DNA from: Novosphingobium sp. CECT 9465
GTDB taxonomy: Bacteria; Pseudomonadota; Alphaproteobacteria; Sphingomonadales; Sphingomonadaceae
Direction: 5' to 3'
DNA length: 64,000 nt
Assembly: GCF_920987055.1 (NCBI RefSeq)
Contig: NZ_CAKLBX010000001.1
Coordinates: forward strand, 434,001-498,000
Under the pieces are notes generated by a model that had not been told where the DNA came from, ran no database searches, and saw nothing but the letters and a program-made list of their open reading frames with translations. This document shows, in pieces, positions 50,814-60,644 of this stretch. Each line of letters begins with the position of its first letter. The stretch's first letter is position 1. The position numbers were made by a program, and so were the translations under genes.

Positions 50814-51662
50814 TCACCATGGCGAAACCGCGTTGATCCCTGCCGACAAGGCGGACAGTCCAATTTTTTGGTCGAGCATGATCTTCATTCGCTGCCATCG
50901 GGATTTTGGCTGCGCACGAAGGCTCAGGCGAGCGCGTTTTTGTGCCAGATTCTCGCCAGCCAGTACCGGATGGAACAGCGCTGCCCCGCTTCTGTCAGGC
51001 AAAGGCTCATTTGCATCGCGCAGTGTTTCGAACGAATATTCGGACGTGTCGTAAGTCTTGCGCCCAAGGCTGTTAAGGTCGGCAAAAGTCAGGCCGCTTG
51101 CGGCAACGCCGGTGGCAACGAATGCCTCGTCATTGGCCCAGAAATGTCTTCGCGACCACTGCTGTCCATGGCGCAGGCGCGCCGCGAACAATTTATCGAT
51201 TGCCGTCCGGTTCAGCCGACATACGGGAAAGAAGCATTTCAGTACGTCGTGGTCGCGGCTGGTCGCCGACCGATGCCAGTACCAGTCGGACGAGGTCACG
51301 GCGATATAACTGGCCAGAAAATCATGAGGTTTGTCCGCAAAGAAGCGAAAGAACGATGCGGGATCGCTTCCGCCAATCCGCACATCGGATTCGATCATCC
51401 AAAATTGCTGGACTTCGCCGAAGGCGTGCCGCGCAAGGTAGAAGCCATAATCGCCGCAGCGCCATGCAAAGTCGTCTGGACAATACAATCCGATATTTTC
51501 GCAAGCTTTCCGGGTCAGACTGATCTTCGGCAATGCCCCGCAATCTACCGGCCCGTTGCGTTCATCCATGATCAGGACAACCGGGGCGCCCGCCCACGCA
51601 CCAAGACATTGCGCAAATTCCGCCATGTCGCGGTCAATCGCCTGGGTCCGCAACAGGATCAT
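50814..51662 (-). CDS. Glycosyltransferase-like protein of unknown family
   Basis: A 282-residue protein with no certain family. A nucleotide-sugar-like acidic motif, FWMIESDVRI, near residue 90, and a WRCGDYGFYLARHAF segment suggest a GT-A type fold. The C-terminus is basic. The ATG at 51662 is chosen because the fold begins there (MILLRTQAIDR); an upstream ATG at 51716 would add 18 residues. Its location between the pyruvyl transferase and a GT2 enzyme supports a role in surface polysaccharide assembly. Confidence 0.6.
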   Translation of the reverse strand: MILLRTQAIDRDMAEFAQCLGAWAGAPVVLIMDERNGPVDCGALPKISLTRKACENIGLYCPDDFAWRCGDYGFYLARHAFGEVQQFWMIESDVRIGGSDPASFFRFFADKPHDFLASYIAVTSSDWYWHRSATSRDHDVLKCFFPVCRLNRTAIDKLFAARLRHGQQWSRRHFWANDEAFVATGVAASGLTFADLNSLGRKTYDTSEYSFETLRDANEPLPDRSGAALFHPVLAGENLAQKRARLSLRAQPKSRWQRMKIMLDQKIGLSALSAGINAVSPW

Positions 51663-51876
51663 GGCATTCGTTAGTGGTCCTTTCCGTGAGTCGATTGGCG
51701 AATGCCCTTCCATCATGATGCCAGTCCGCCCGCCATGGCAATTTTCCTGCCTTTTCGCGTCGCAAGAATGCCTCGTCTGCTGGTTTCGACTGCCGACATG
51801 CTTTGCGTTGATTGCATTTGGAATTCCCCAGGTATGCGGCAGGGCGCCAAAGCGACCCGGTCCTTTCGGATTGCGA

Positions 51877-52821
51877 TCACTTCCTGATGGTCAAGGCCGC
51901 CTTGTTTATTGTGATTGCTCCTGCAAGCGTAACGTAAACCGCGCCGGCAAGTGGCGCCATGGCGATCAGCGTTGCCCAAGCCCTGCGATGGATCATGTAG
52001 GCCTTGGCCGCAGCCAATTCGCGCGCAAGTGTCGAAAGCCGCCCACGATGCAGGTCGCGGAATGTTCCGGCAATCCAGCCCTGCAGATAAGCGATGCGAC
52101 TTTTCCGGCAAAGCAAGTGCTTGGCAAAATAAGCGCCTCTGCCGCGATCGTAACTTGCCATGAGCGCGGGATAATCTGAGGCTTTGCGTCCGTGGTGATG
52201 TCTTACAACCATGGAGGGATCGAATCGGCCTGGCAATCCTGCCCATACGCATGCCGCCACCGTATCGATATCTTCGCACGGGAATGGCGTTCCTGCACCC
52301 AATGCCGGGTCTACTCCGCCGATCCGTTCTAGCGCGTTGCGCCTGAACGCCATGTTGGCGCCTTGAAGGGCGCCTGGCCTGACAAATTCAAAGGCAGGTA
52401 TGTCACTGGCCTGCGTTCTTTCATCAATGGTAACCGGATAGTCGTCGGGGTCGTGCAGCAGGATTCGCCCGCCAGCAAATCCGATCTCTGGATGAGCATC
52501 GAACACGGCTATCGTGGCATCGACGATATCCGGCGCGACGTAGCAGTCATCGTCCGTGAAAAGGATGATATCTCCGCGCGCTTCCCGCCATGCCATGTCA
52601 CGCGCAGCGCCGAGTCCGATGCGACTGGCGGTGACGATGCGAAAATTTCCAGCCCCTTCCGCAAGGAATGTCAGCCGCTCTCTGGTGTTGTCAGTGGATG
52701 CGTTGTCAACCAGCAGCAATTCCCAATCTTGCTCGCTTCTAATGGCCTTCATGGCCGAAATCATCGGCTCCAGCGATTGCGCGCGATTGCGGGTGCAAAC
52801 GATTATGGAAAGCCTGGTCAT
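51877..52821 (-). CDS. Family 2 glycosyltransferase
   Basis: A 314-residue GT2 enzyme: LSIIVCTRNRAQSLEPMI, the DNASTDNT loop, ILFTDDDCYVAPDIVD (the DxD-type acidic motif) and the conserved GGVDPALGAGTPFPCEDIDT acceptor motif. A hydrophobic segment near the C-terminus (ATLIAMAPLAGAVYVTLAGAI) may anchor it to the inner membrane. The ATG at 52821 is used; a GTG four codons upstream is possible. It would add a sugar to a lipid-linked polysaccharide unit. Confidence 0.9.
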   Translation of the reverse strand: MTRLSIIVCTRNRAQSLEPMISAMKAIRSEQDWELLLVDNASTDNTRERLTFLAEGAGNFRIVTASRIGLGAARDMAWREARGDIILFTDDDCYVAPDIVDATIAVFDAHPEIGFAGGRILLHDPDDYPVTIDERTQASDIPAFEFVRPGALQGANMAFRRNALERIGGVDPALGAGTPFPCEDIDTVAACVWAGLPGRFDPSMVVRHHHGRKASDYPALMASYDRGRGAYFAKHLLCRKSRIAYLQGWIAGTFRDLHRGRLSTLARELAAAKAYMIHRRAWATLIAMAPLAGAVYVTLAGAITINKAALTIRK

Positions 52822-53006
52822 GATAATCGGCACGAATCTGAAATTTTACACATCCCTGCGCCAATCGATTGGGCACCGCAGGCGCCATTCGTCCGCCGCT
52901 TTGCGCCATGTTGTACCGGTAATGCGCAGGAAGAATTCCGAGGCAACATGCAGCTTCCCATCAATGATCAGGGCGTTGATGAAGTGCCCACCCGGCCAGC
53001 CATCGT

Positions 53007-54311
53007 TCAGGGGCGCCCAACGCTGGTATAGGAAAATCCCGCGTCGCGCATTTCCGCCGGATCATAGACGTTGCGCAAATCGACGATTACCGGTCCCTTT
53101 GCCAGTCCCTTGACCCGGCCAAAATCGAGCGCGCGGAAGGCGTCCCATTCGGTGACCAGGACGATGGCATCTGCCCCCTCGATCGCGGCATAGGCGCTTT
53201 CCACCATCCGCACGGCGGGCATCATTGGCGCGGCTGCCTCCATCCCCTCAGGGTCATAGGCGACCACTTCAGCGCCCGCATCCAGCAGTGTCTGAACCAC
53301 CGCGATCGACGGCGCATCGCGCATGTCGTCGGTGTTCGGCTTGAACGTCAGGCCCAGCAATGCCACGCGTTTGCCCCGCGCCTCTCCGCCCAGTGCCTCG
53401 ATCACCTTGCGGCCCATCGCGCGCTTGCGGCTATCGTTCACCTTGACCACGGCTTCGACAAGCCGGACCGGACTGTTGTAATCCTCGGCGGTCTTGAGCA
53501 GCGCCAGCGTGTCCTTGGGGAAGCACGATCCGCCATAGCCCGGCCCGGCATGCAGGAACTTCGATCCGATCCGGCCATCAAGACCGATCCCGCGCGATAC
53601 GTCCTGCACGTCTGCACCCACTTTTTCGCACAGATCGGCCATCTCGTTGATGAAGGTGATCTTCGTCGCGAGAAAAGCGTTGGCGGCATACTTGATCAAT
53701 TCCGAACTGCGGCGCGAGGTGAACAGGATCGGCGCCTTGTTCAGGAACAGCGGGCGATAGACCTCCTTCATCACGCCTTGCGCCCATTCTTCCTCTGTGC
53801 CGATGACGATGCGGTCCGGCCGCTTGAAATCGCCGATGGCAGCGCCTTCGCGCAGGAATTCGGGGTTGGAGACGACCGCAAACTTCACGTCTGTCCCGCT
53901 ATCGCGTATGATCCTTTCAACCTCGTCGCCGGTGCCCACCGGAACGGTTGATTTCGTAACCACCACCACCGGGGTCTTGATGTGTTCGCCAAGCTCTTGC
54001 GCTACGGCGTAGACATAGCTGAGATCGGCATGGCCATCCCCGCGCCGTGACGGGGTGCCCACGGCGATGAAGATCGCCTGCGCCCCGTCGATCGCGCTTG
54101 CAAGGTCGGTCGAGAACGTAAGGCGCCCAGCTCTCACATTCGTTCCTACCAGTTCGGCAAGGCCCGGTTCGAAAATAGGCATTACCCCGTCGAGCAGGCG
54201 GGCGATCTTGCTTTCATCCTTGTCAATGCAGACCACATCATGGCCGAAGTCGGCAAGGCATGCGCCGGAAACCAGACCGACATAACCTGAACCTACCATC
54301 GCAATCTTCAT
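53007..54311 (-). CDS. ugd: UDP-glucose 6-dehydrogenase
   Basis: A 434-residue UDP-glucose/GDP-mannose dehydrogenase. It has the Rossmann motif GSGYVGLVSG, TVPVGTGDEVE, the conserved Lys207 (ELIKYAANAFLA), the catalytic Cys263 in GPGYGGSCFPKDT and the C-terminal LGLTFKPNTDDMRDAPS. It makes UDP-glucuronic acid for acidic exopolysaccharide. The gene is the second unit upstream of the pyruvyl transferase on the same strand. Length fits the family (about 430 residues). Confidence 0.93.
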   Translation of the reverse strand: MKIAMVGSGYVGLVSGACLADFGHDVVCIDKDESKIARLLDGVMPIFEPGLAELVGTNVRAGRLTFSTDLASAIDGAQAIFIAVGTPSRRGDGHADLSYVYAVAQELGEHIKTPVVVVTKSTVPVGTGDEVERIIRDSGTDVKFAVVSNPEFLREGAAIGDFKRPDRIVIGTEEEWAQGVMKEVYRPLFLNKAPILFTSRRSSELIKYAANAFLATKITFINEMADLCEKVGADVQDVSRGIGLDGRIGSKFLHAGPGYGGSCFPKDTLALLKTAEDYNSPVRLVEAVVKVNDSRKRAMGRKVIEALGGEARGKRVALLGLTFKPNTDDMRDAPSIAVVQTLLDAGAEVVAYDPEGMEAAAPMMPAVRMVESAYAAIEGADAIVLVTEWDAFRALDFGRVKGLAKGPVIVDLRNVYDPAEMRDAGFSYTSVGRP

Positions 54312-54435
54312 GCCGACTTGAACCTCGTATTGTCAAAGGTGACCCGGTTTTCGTTTGGGCGAACATCGCTTGCCGCAATGCCGGCAAGGTCCGATGCGAA
54401 CATGCGCGCTAGTCTGTCCAGATCAGAATTGTGTG

Positions 54436-55752
54436 TCAAATTGCGTAATTCACCCCCAACGCTACGCTGTTGGCTTTGAAGCCTCGCCCACCGTTGGAGG
54501 AATTGCGCGCCTGATGCCGCAGGTTGAAATGCAGGCGCAGGCGGTTTGTCATGTAATAACGCGGTTCGAACACAAATTCGCGCTCGCGACTACTTGAGAC
54601 AACGGTCCCGGCTGCTGCCCCGGCGAGCGATGGCTTGATCCAGCCCAGGCGTGTGCGTCCTGTCAGCACAAGGTTGCGCAGCAGTTCGTGATCGATTCTC
54701 AGACGCACTTCGTCGCGCAGATTTCCGGCAGTCGTCGGTGAAACCGTTTCGTCCACCCGGCGTTCGCCGTCCAGATATATGCTGGTCAGTGGCGTTACGT
54801 TCCAACGTACTGTGGCGGCATAGGCGAGCACCTTGAATTCGCGGACGGTAGGATCGGGGTAGCGGAAATTGAGGTATCCGATGCGGATGGTTGCCAGCAG
54901 CAGCTGGGTAATCTCCCGCTGGACTCCCAGTTCCAATCGCAGGCTGTCCGCGCTCCGATCAATCTGGGTCAGCGGATCGAAGCCGGCATCGCCCCGCCGC
55001 AGATCGTACCGCCGCGTCTCAATCGTGGCGCGCGTGAAAAATTGCGTGATCGGGCTGACATTGAATCCTGCCTGCAGGCTTGCTGACATGACCTTGAAAT
55101 CGCGGAACTTCTGGTTGAGTACGCTGCCATCTTGCAGCAACACGTCACTGTACCGCCACTGCCGCGCCCGGCCCTCGGCCCGCAGTGCGAGGTCGCCCAG
55201 CGTCTGGTCCAGCCCCAATGTACCGCCAAGAGTAGAGTAGTTTACGCGTTCTGCCGTCGTGCTGAAGCTGCCAAGATCACCGCGTCTTTCGGCCGTTCGA
55301 TTGTAATCGACACCCGCAGACAACCGGGTCTGGCGTGAAATGTCGAGGCGGCCGTTGAATGCCGTTCCATATTCGGAAACATCTTCGGTGCCGTTCTCCA
55401 GGTATGCAACCCGCTGGTAGAAGCCGTCGAGCTTGACAAAATGATTGTTCCAGTTGGACTCAACGGTCAATTCCGGGCGTATCGTTGCAATTCCGTCACT
55501 CACGGTGTTGGTGTTGCTCGCCTGGATATTGTCATTGTAGACAAAATCGGCGCTGATCTGCGGCATCACCAGGAAAGAACCCGCGCGCAAGCCCTCGTCG
55601 CGCAAGCGACCGCTCTCGCGCGAAGCCACGCTTGACCCGTAAACATCGCGGTTCTGCGCGAACGCGGCACCCGTGCTGCCTGCCAGAGCAGAGCAGGCGA
55701 TGATCCCCCCGATCAGGCTTCGTTCGAAAGTGTGGCTTTGAATTCCACGCAT
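54436..55752 (-). CDS. Outer-membrane beta-barrel protein of the polysaccharide locus
   Basis: A 438-residue protein with a signal peptide (IIACSALAGSTGAAFAQNRDV). It is followed by a long series of amphipathic alternating strands, ending FVFEPRYYMTNRLRLHFNLRHQ and VALGVNYAI, typical of an outer-membrane barrel with a C-terminal aromatic/hydrophobic residue pattern. The layout resembles the BBP2-type barrels of exopolysaccharide secretion. The ATG at 55752 has AAGGGCG upstream; ATGs at 55782 and 55839 are possible, the former overlapping the Wzc stop. Probably an export or anchoring pore for the polymer. Confidence 0.8.
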   Translation of the reverse strand: MRGIQSHTFERSLIGGIIACSALAGSTGAAFAQNRDVYGSSVASRESGRLRDEGLRAGSFLVMPQISADFVYNDNIQASNTNTVSDGIATIRPELTVESNWNNHFVKLDGFYQRVAYLENGTEDVSEYGTAFNGRLDISRQTRLSAGVDYNRTAERRGDLGSFSTTAERVNYSTLGGTLGLDQTLGDLALRAEGRARQWRYSDVLLQDGSVLNQKFRDFKVMSASLQAGFNVSPITQFFTRATIETRRYDLRRGDAGFDPLTQIDRSADSLRLELGVQREITQLLLATIRIGYLNFRYPDPTVREFKVLAYAATVRWNVTPLTSIYLDGERRVDETVSPTTAGNLRDEVRLRIDHELLRNLVLTGRTRLGWIKPSLAGAAAGTVVSSSREREFVFEPRYYMTNRLRLHFNLRHQARNSSNGGRGFKANSVALGVNYAI

Positions 55753-55771
55753 GACGTTTCGCCCTTGTCGG

Positions 55772-57940
55772 TCAGTTGACATAATAGCCGCGGAACTGGC
55801 GCTGATAGTTGTAGATATCGTTGTGGCCAGTGCTGGCATATTTCGCGATATCTACCTGGCTGAGCGCAACGCCGCTGATCTTGGCCCCGGCGGCCAGAAG
55901 AATATCGATCGTTGCCTCAACCGCATCAATCGAGGTTTTCGACCAGCGGGTGATGACCAGAACCCGGTCGGCGCAGGCTGCTACTGCACGAGCATCCGCC
56001 ACGCCAAGCACTGGCGCGGTGTCGAGTATGACCACTTCGAACTGCTGGCGCAATTCGGCTGTCATTCGCGCCAGGTTTTCGGGCGTCAGCGGATCACGGG
56101 CATCCGCCTGCGGCGCGGCCGTGCCCAGCAGATACATGCCGCTCGGCTCATGCAATACCAAGGCTTCGTCCAGTGAAGCTTCGCCACGCAGGTATTCGTA
56201 AAGACCGGGGCGTGGTCCTTTAACCAGAAATGCGCTGGAGCCGCGGCGGCGCAAGTCACAGTCCACCAGCACCGTACGTGCACCTCCCATGGCCGTGGTT
56301 CGGGCAAGGCAGGTCGATGTCGTGGTTTTGCCTTCCTGCGGAAGGGCTGACGTTATCGCGATGACCCGGCCTGATGACCCACCCGATGCCTTCGCGCCGC
56401 CCAGCATCATGAACGCCTGCAATGCCCGCAAACTTTCAGCAAAGATGGAGAACGGATGCGAAACAACGTATTCTTCCGGCGGCTCCGTCGCCCGTTCCTT
56501 GCCCAGTGTGGATTCAAGCGTCGGGATGGCCCCGGCGTAGCGCACACGCAACCGCTTCTCGATATCGCTTTTGGTACGAATTCCGCCGCGTATGTATTCG
56601 GCGATGGCGATGGCCGCAAACCCGGCAAGGAAACCGCCGATGATGCCGATCAGCGCGGCCAGCTTCCGGTTGGGGAATACCGGGGCATCAGGCAGTTCAG
56701 CGGCGCTGGTCAGGCGGGCGTTGGCCTGTTGCAACCCTTCCTGCGCGCTTGTTTCCTGAAGGCGCTTGAGAAATGTCTCGTAAATGCCTTTGGCTGCGTC
56801 GGCGCGACGCTGCAACTCCATCAGGCCTACGGCGGCGGAATTATTGCCGGCCAGCGTACCGGTTGCCCGCGCTCGACTGCTCTGCAGTGACCCAAGGCGT
56901 GATGACGCAACGCGCACATCAGCGCGAAGGTTGGAGAGAATACGGTCGATTTCCTGCTGAATCTGCGAACGGATTTCGGTCAGTTCGCTCCGTGCCCGAT
57001 TAAGGTCGGGATGGAGCGGGCCATAGCGCGATTCCATCTCGGCCACCTTGGTGCTGGCCGCAGCCTCGCTTTGCCGCAGGCTGCCGATGGTGCCGGAACC
57101 CAGCGCTGCGCCAACGTCAGCCCCGCCGCCGCCTGCCCGCAACTGGCCCTCCGCAGCGCTTAGCCGACCCTGCTTTTCAGCCAGTTCGGCTTCTGCCTGC
57201 GCGATCTGCTGGTTCAGCGTCGAGACTTCCTGCTCCGCCATTGTGGAGCCTTGGGCGCTCATCAGGCCATTGCTGATCTTGTACTGCTGCAGTGCAGCGT
57301 CGGCGGCAGAGGCTTCGGCGCGCAATTCGGTGGTGCGCGCCTGAAGGAATTTGCCTGCATCGCTATTGGCATTGATCTTGGCTTCGCGTTGTGCCGCCAT
57401 GTATTCCTGCGCCACCAGGTTTGCCGCATCGGTGGCGAATTGCGGATCGCTGGACCTGGCCGTCACGTCGATCACGAAAGTGGTGCCAAGGCGCGAAACC
57501 GAGACGCTGCCCAGAATCGCCTGAGCCAGGACCTCCCGCTTGTCTGCCGCAGAAAGGGGATCGGATGGGCGCAAGGTAGCATATACAGCCGCAGCACGGC
57601 GCGCGACATCGGGCGATCCGATCAGCCGGACCTGTGTTTCGATCGCCTCGCTGTTGCTTGCGATATCCTTGGTCACTGCCTTTACGTCGACGACATCGGG
57701 CGTTGCCACTTCGACAAGCAGGCTTGCGCTGCTCTGATAAATCGGCGTCCGCGTCAAAGTCCATGCGGCCACGCCTGCCACGACAAGGATCGTCACCAGC
57801 GAAAAGAGCAGGATATTCCGGCGAAACATCAGCCAGAGCAAGCGCGGGTCGGGAAGAATCCGTGCCGGCGCAGCGTCAGCGGTACGCTGATCCTCAATGG
57901 GATCAAGCACTTCGCTGCCTTGTGGATCTGCAACGCTCAT
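55772..57940 (-). CDS. Wzc-like tyrosine autokinase/chain-length regulator
   Basis: A 722-residue polysaccharide co-polymerase. An N-terminal membrane segment (NILLFSLVTILVVAGVAAWTL) starts the periplasmic Wzz domain with long coiled coils (residues 200-400). A second membrane segment (LAALIGIIGGFLAGFAAIAIAEY) leads into the cytoplasmic kinase. Walker A is SALPQEGKTTT (531-541) and Walker A' VLVDCDLRR (557-565). The C-terminus has several Tyr residues (YASTGHNDIYNYQRQFRGYY), the autophosphorylation cluster. It controls polymer length with the outer-membrane barrel that follows. Confidence 0.93.
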   Translation of the reverse strand: MSVADPQGSEVLDPIEDQRTADAAPARILPDPRLLWLMFRRNILLFSLVTILVVAGVAAWTLTRTPIYQSSASLLVEVATPDVVDVKAVTKDIASNSEAIETQVRLIGSPDVARRAAAVYATLRPSDPLSAADKREVLAQAILGSVSVSRLGTTFVIDVTARSSDPQFATDAANLVAQEYMAAQREAKINANSDAGKFLQARTTELRAEASAADAALQQYKISNGLMSAQGSTMAEQEVSTLNQQIAQAEAELAEKQGRLSAAEGQLRAGGGGADVGAALGSGTIGSLRQSEAAASTKVAEMESRYGPLHPDLNRARSELTEIRSQIQQEIDRILSNLRADVRVASSRLGSLQSSRARATGTLAGNNSAAVGLMELQRRADAAKGIYETFLKRLQETSAQEGLQQANARLTSAAELPDAPVFPNRKLAALIGIIGGFLAGFAAIAIAEYIRGGIRTKSDIEKRLRVRYAGAIPTLESTLGKERATEPPEEYVVSHPFSIFAESLRALQAFMMLGGAKASGGSSGRVIAITSALPQEGKTTTSTCLARTTAMGGARTVLVDCDLRRRGSSAFLVKGPRPGLYEYLRGEASLDEALVLHEPSGMYLLGTAAPQADARDPLTPENLARMTAELRQQFEVVILDTAPVLGVADARAVAACADRVLVITRWSKTSIDAVEATIDILLAAGAKISGVALSQVDIAKYASTGHNDIYNYQRQFRGYYVN

Positions 57941-58036
57941 ATTTGGATGCCGTCCTAATTATCGCCGTAGCATAGGTCTATAGCCTGTGTGCGGTTGCAG
58001 CAAAAGTCATGTCTGCCCAAGTCGCGCATTCTGTCT

Positions 58037-59542
58037 CTATTTGATCCGCTTCAGATGTTCGGCAAGACGTAGCGCAAGTGCAACAATGGTCAGTGTCGGG
58101 TTGGCATGGCCACCTGTCGGCATCGCTGATGCGCTGCAGATATAAAGATTGGATGTTCCATGAACTTTAAGTTGCGGGTCAACTACACCATGTTCCGGGC
58201 TGGTTGCCATGCGGGTAGCACCGATATGGTGATGACTGTCCAGCATGTAGGCTTCGGGCAAGGCTGATTGAGCAAGGACGCCATCCACCAGTTGCACCGT
58301 GCCAAGCCCGGCCCTGGCCAGCCAGTCGGCAATTGCGCAAGTCGTTATCCGCAGGGTCCGGCGATCCTCGTCGGAAATCCGCCAGTCGATCACCGCGTTC
58401 TTCATGCCGTTCCGGTCGCGGTCCGGGGCAAGCAGGATGCGGCTTGCGCGGCAGGGTTGCTGTTCCACGTCGAGAGTGAGGAGGCACTCGGCGTTGCCCA
58501 GCACGGGTTCCCGCCCTACGGCGCGATGGCCTAGCGACCGTGCCAGCCTGAGGGGGTTGAACTCCCGCGAAACGCGATCGCCGCGCCGATAGTTGAGCCA
58601 GGCTGCGGCGTTGAGCAGTTTTTCGCGCGCCTGGACATCTTGCGACAACGCCACCCCGGTTTCGAACTGCAATCCCTTTGGTTTGCGAAAGCGGTTGAAG
58701 GCCTGTTGCAACCGCGCAGACTGTCCGGGATCAGCCGTAATCACCGCCGTTATCGCCCGAAGGTGCTGCATGAAATAGCGGCCGGTGACAGGCGCGACGC
58801 CAGACAGGACGTTTGGCCAGTCTTCGGCCAGATTGAGCATGAAACGCGCGTTTTCCACACCGCCGCCGCACAGCACAACCCGGTCTGCGCGCACGGTCAC
58901 CACCTGCCCGGTTCGCGCCTTCAGTACGCATCCGGTTGCCTTGTTGTCGTGCCATTCGGAAATACCTGTCGCAGCGGCGTACAGCAGCACCTTTACCGTT
59001 GCGGAGGTCTTGAAGCGATGATGCACACGCTTGCCCCAATGCTGGTAGCGTTCTCGCGCAACGCCCCAGTGCCGCCAGGCATAAGGTTCAAGCATTTCCG
59101 GTCGTCCCGGTATGGCGCGCAGATTCTCAAGCGGCGGCGGCATGTCTTGCCAGCCATCCGCAAATCCGCACATGGCCATCGCCCGATCTTCGTATTCTGC
59201 GAGTTCTGCCCAGGGGAACGGCCAGCCGCTTTTTGGAACCCAGGGCCGTTCTGCAAAATCGATCGGGTCCAGCATGGCAACGCGGCCACTCCAGTACCGG
59301 GTCAATCCGCCAAAGGCATGAAACTGGTCGCGAATGCCACCGGCAGGCTCGCCAATCGAGCGGAAGCAGGTATAAGGCTGCAATTCCTCATTAACTTCAA
59401 GACCGCCAGCTTCGGCGATGATGATCCGGCGCTTGCCATCGTCGAGCGCTTCGGCCAGCGAAATGCCTGCTGCCCCGGAACCGATGATCAGAACGTCGCA
59501 TTGCAGATCGTGGTCGGTCAGGTGTCTGGCGTCGATAATCAC
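58037..59542 (-). CDS. GMC-family flavin oxidoreductase
   Basis: A 501-residue glucose-methanol-choline oxidoreductase. The FAD site is DVLIIGSGAAGISLAEAL near residues 15-32; the C-terminal GMC motifs SHHHIGATRM and MPTGGHANPTLTIVALALRLAEHL supply the active-site His residues. It lies inside the polysaccharide locus, 96 bp upstream of the Wzc-like gene. Possible roles are sugar-alcohol oxidation or modification of the repeat unit, neither proven. No signal peptide is obvious. Confidence 0.88.
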   Translation of the reverse strand: MIIDARHLTDHDLQCDVLIIGSGAAGISLAEALDDGKRRIIIAEAGGLEVNEELQPYTCFRSIGEPAGGIRDQFHAFGGLTRYWSGRVAMLDPIDFAERPWVPKSGWPFPWAELAEYEDRAMAMCGFADGWQDMPPPLENLRAIPGRPEMLEPYAWRHWGVARERYQHWGKRVHHRFKTSATVKVLLYAAATGISEWHDNKATGCVLKARTGQVVTVRADRVVLCGGGVENARFMLNLAEDWPNVLSGVAPVTGRYFMQHLRAITAVITADPGQSARLQQAFNRFRKPKGLQFETGVALSQDVQAREKLLNAAAWLNYRRGDRVSREFNPLRLARSLGHRAVGREPVLGNAECLLTLDVEQQPCRASRILLAPDRDRNGMKNAVIDWRISDEDRRTLRITTCAIADWLARAGLGTVQLVDGVLAQSALPEAYMLDSHHHIGATRMATSPEHGVVDPQLKVHGTSNLYICSASAMPTGGHANPTLTIVALALRLAEHLKRIK

Positions 59543-59590
59543 GTTTTAACAGTACCCCGTCGTTGGATTGATCCACCTCTCTGATCTGCG

Positions 59591-60571
59591 TCACGGGAAA
59601 TCGGCATTATCGAGCAGGAGGCGCCATTGCGGCGTTGACGGTGGACTGTGCGCAGCGCGCTTGTCCCGAATGATGTCGAGGCAGACACGGGCAAGGATTA
59701 GCGGTGTGCTTGCGAGATCGGAAATAGCCCGTGCCAGGCCGCTGTCGCGCTTCCGGTCCAGAAAACGGCGATGGGCGACTTTCCGACCGATCGAGACGGC
59801 GTGAGTTGCCAGCAGGCCGCGTTCGGCGCGGGACAGTCCGCTTTCGTCCGCAAGGCTCAGGCTGGCCTGGTGCAGGGCCTCAAGATCGGCAGTGCGGTGC
59901 TGTCCACTCAACGAACCTGCCCGCTCGATAGCGATGTAGCCACAGCGTTGCGACAGGACGAACCGCGCTCCGCGCGCCATCGCCTTGGCATAAAGCACGA
60001 AATCTTCGCCCAGGCGCACATTTTCGGCATAGCGCAAGTCCAGCAGCCCCAGCAGTTCGCGCCGGAAGACCGGCTTCAGGAAGCCGAGTTCGCCGCGCTT
60101 CCTGCCCGGACGCGAGATGTTGCGATCGATGAACTCTGCCAGCCCCAGGGGGCGGCGCTTGTCTGCAAGGTCGGCAAGCATGGCATCGGGCAAGGGCATC
60201 GTCTTGCATTGTTCCGGGATGAACAGGATGTTGTCCGCCATGAAATCCCAGCCTGTCTGGCCTGCCAGCAATGTTGCGAACCGTCCGGGCAGAAGCCAGT
60301 CGTCCGAATCCACCATGGCCACAAAGGGCGCTTCGCCCATCCTGAGCGCATGGTTCCGGGCTGCGGCCGGGCCTTGGTTCCGTTCGAACTGAACCAGACG
60401 CAGGCGCGGGTCTCCTGCTGCAACGTCCCGCACCACGTTTGCCGTTCCATCGGTTGAACAATCGTCAACAACGATAACCGAAGCCACTTCGCGTTGCGCC
60501 ATGGCCGTTTCGACCGCCCGTCCTATCGTGTCGGCAGCATTGAAGGCCGGTATCATCACGTCTACGAGCAT
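59591..60571 (-). CDS. Family 2 glycosyltransferase
   Basis: A 326-residue GT2 enzyme. MLVDVMIPAFNAADTIGRAVE starts the GT-A domain, VDDCSTDGTANVV and AMVDSDDWLLPGRF give the nucleotide and DxD sites, and VRLGEDFVLYAKAMARG is the GT2 acceptor motif. The ATG at 60571 is used, as the conserved domain starts there; the longer frame to 60625 lacks family likeness. It neighbours another GT2 gene, so the two would add successive sugars. Confidence 0.88.
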   Translation of the reverse strand: MLVDVMIPAFNAADTIGRAVETAMAQREVASVIVVDDCSTDGTANVVRDVAAGDPRLRLVQFERNQGPAAARNHALRMGEAPFVAMVDSDDWLLPGRFATLLAGQTGWDFMADNILFIPEQCKTMPLPDAMLADLADKRRPLGLAEFIDRNISRPGRKRGELGFLKPVFRRELLGLLDLRYAENVRLGEDFVLYAKAMARGARFVLSQRCGYIAIERAGSLSGQHRTADLEALHQASLSLADESGLSRAERGLLATHAVSIGRKVAHRRFLDRKRDSGLARAISDLASTPLILARVCLDIIRDKRAAHSPPSTPQWRLLLDNADFP

Positions 60572-60644
60572 GAAGGCGCCGTTCCGTTTCTGGCTTCCCT
60601 GTGGAGCGAGGCGCGGTTCGCACATTCATCCGCGCGGCGCGTCA

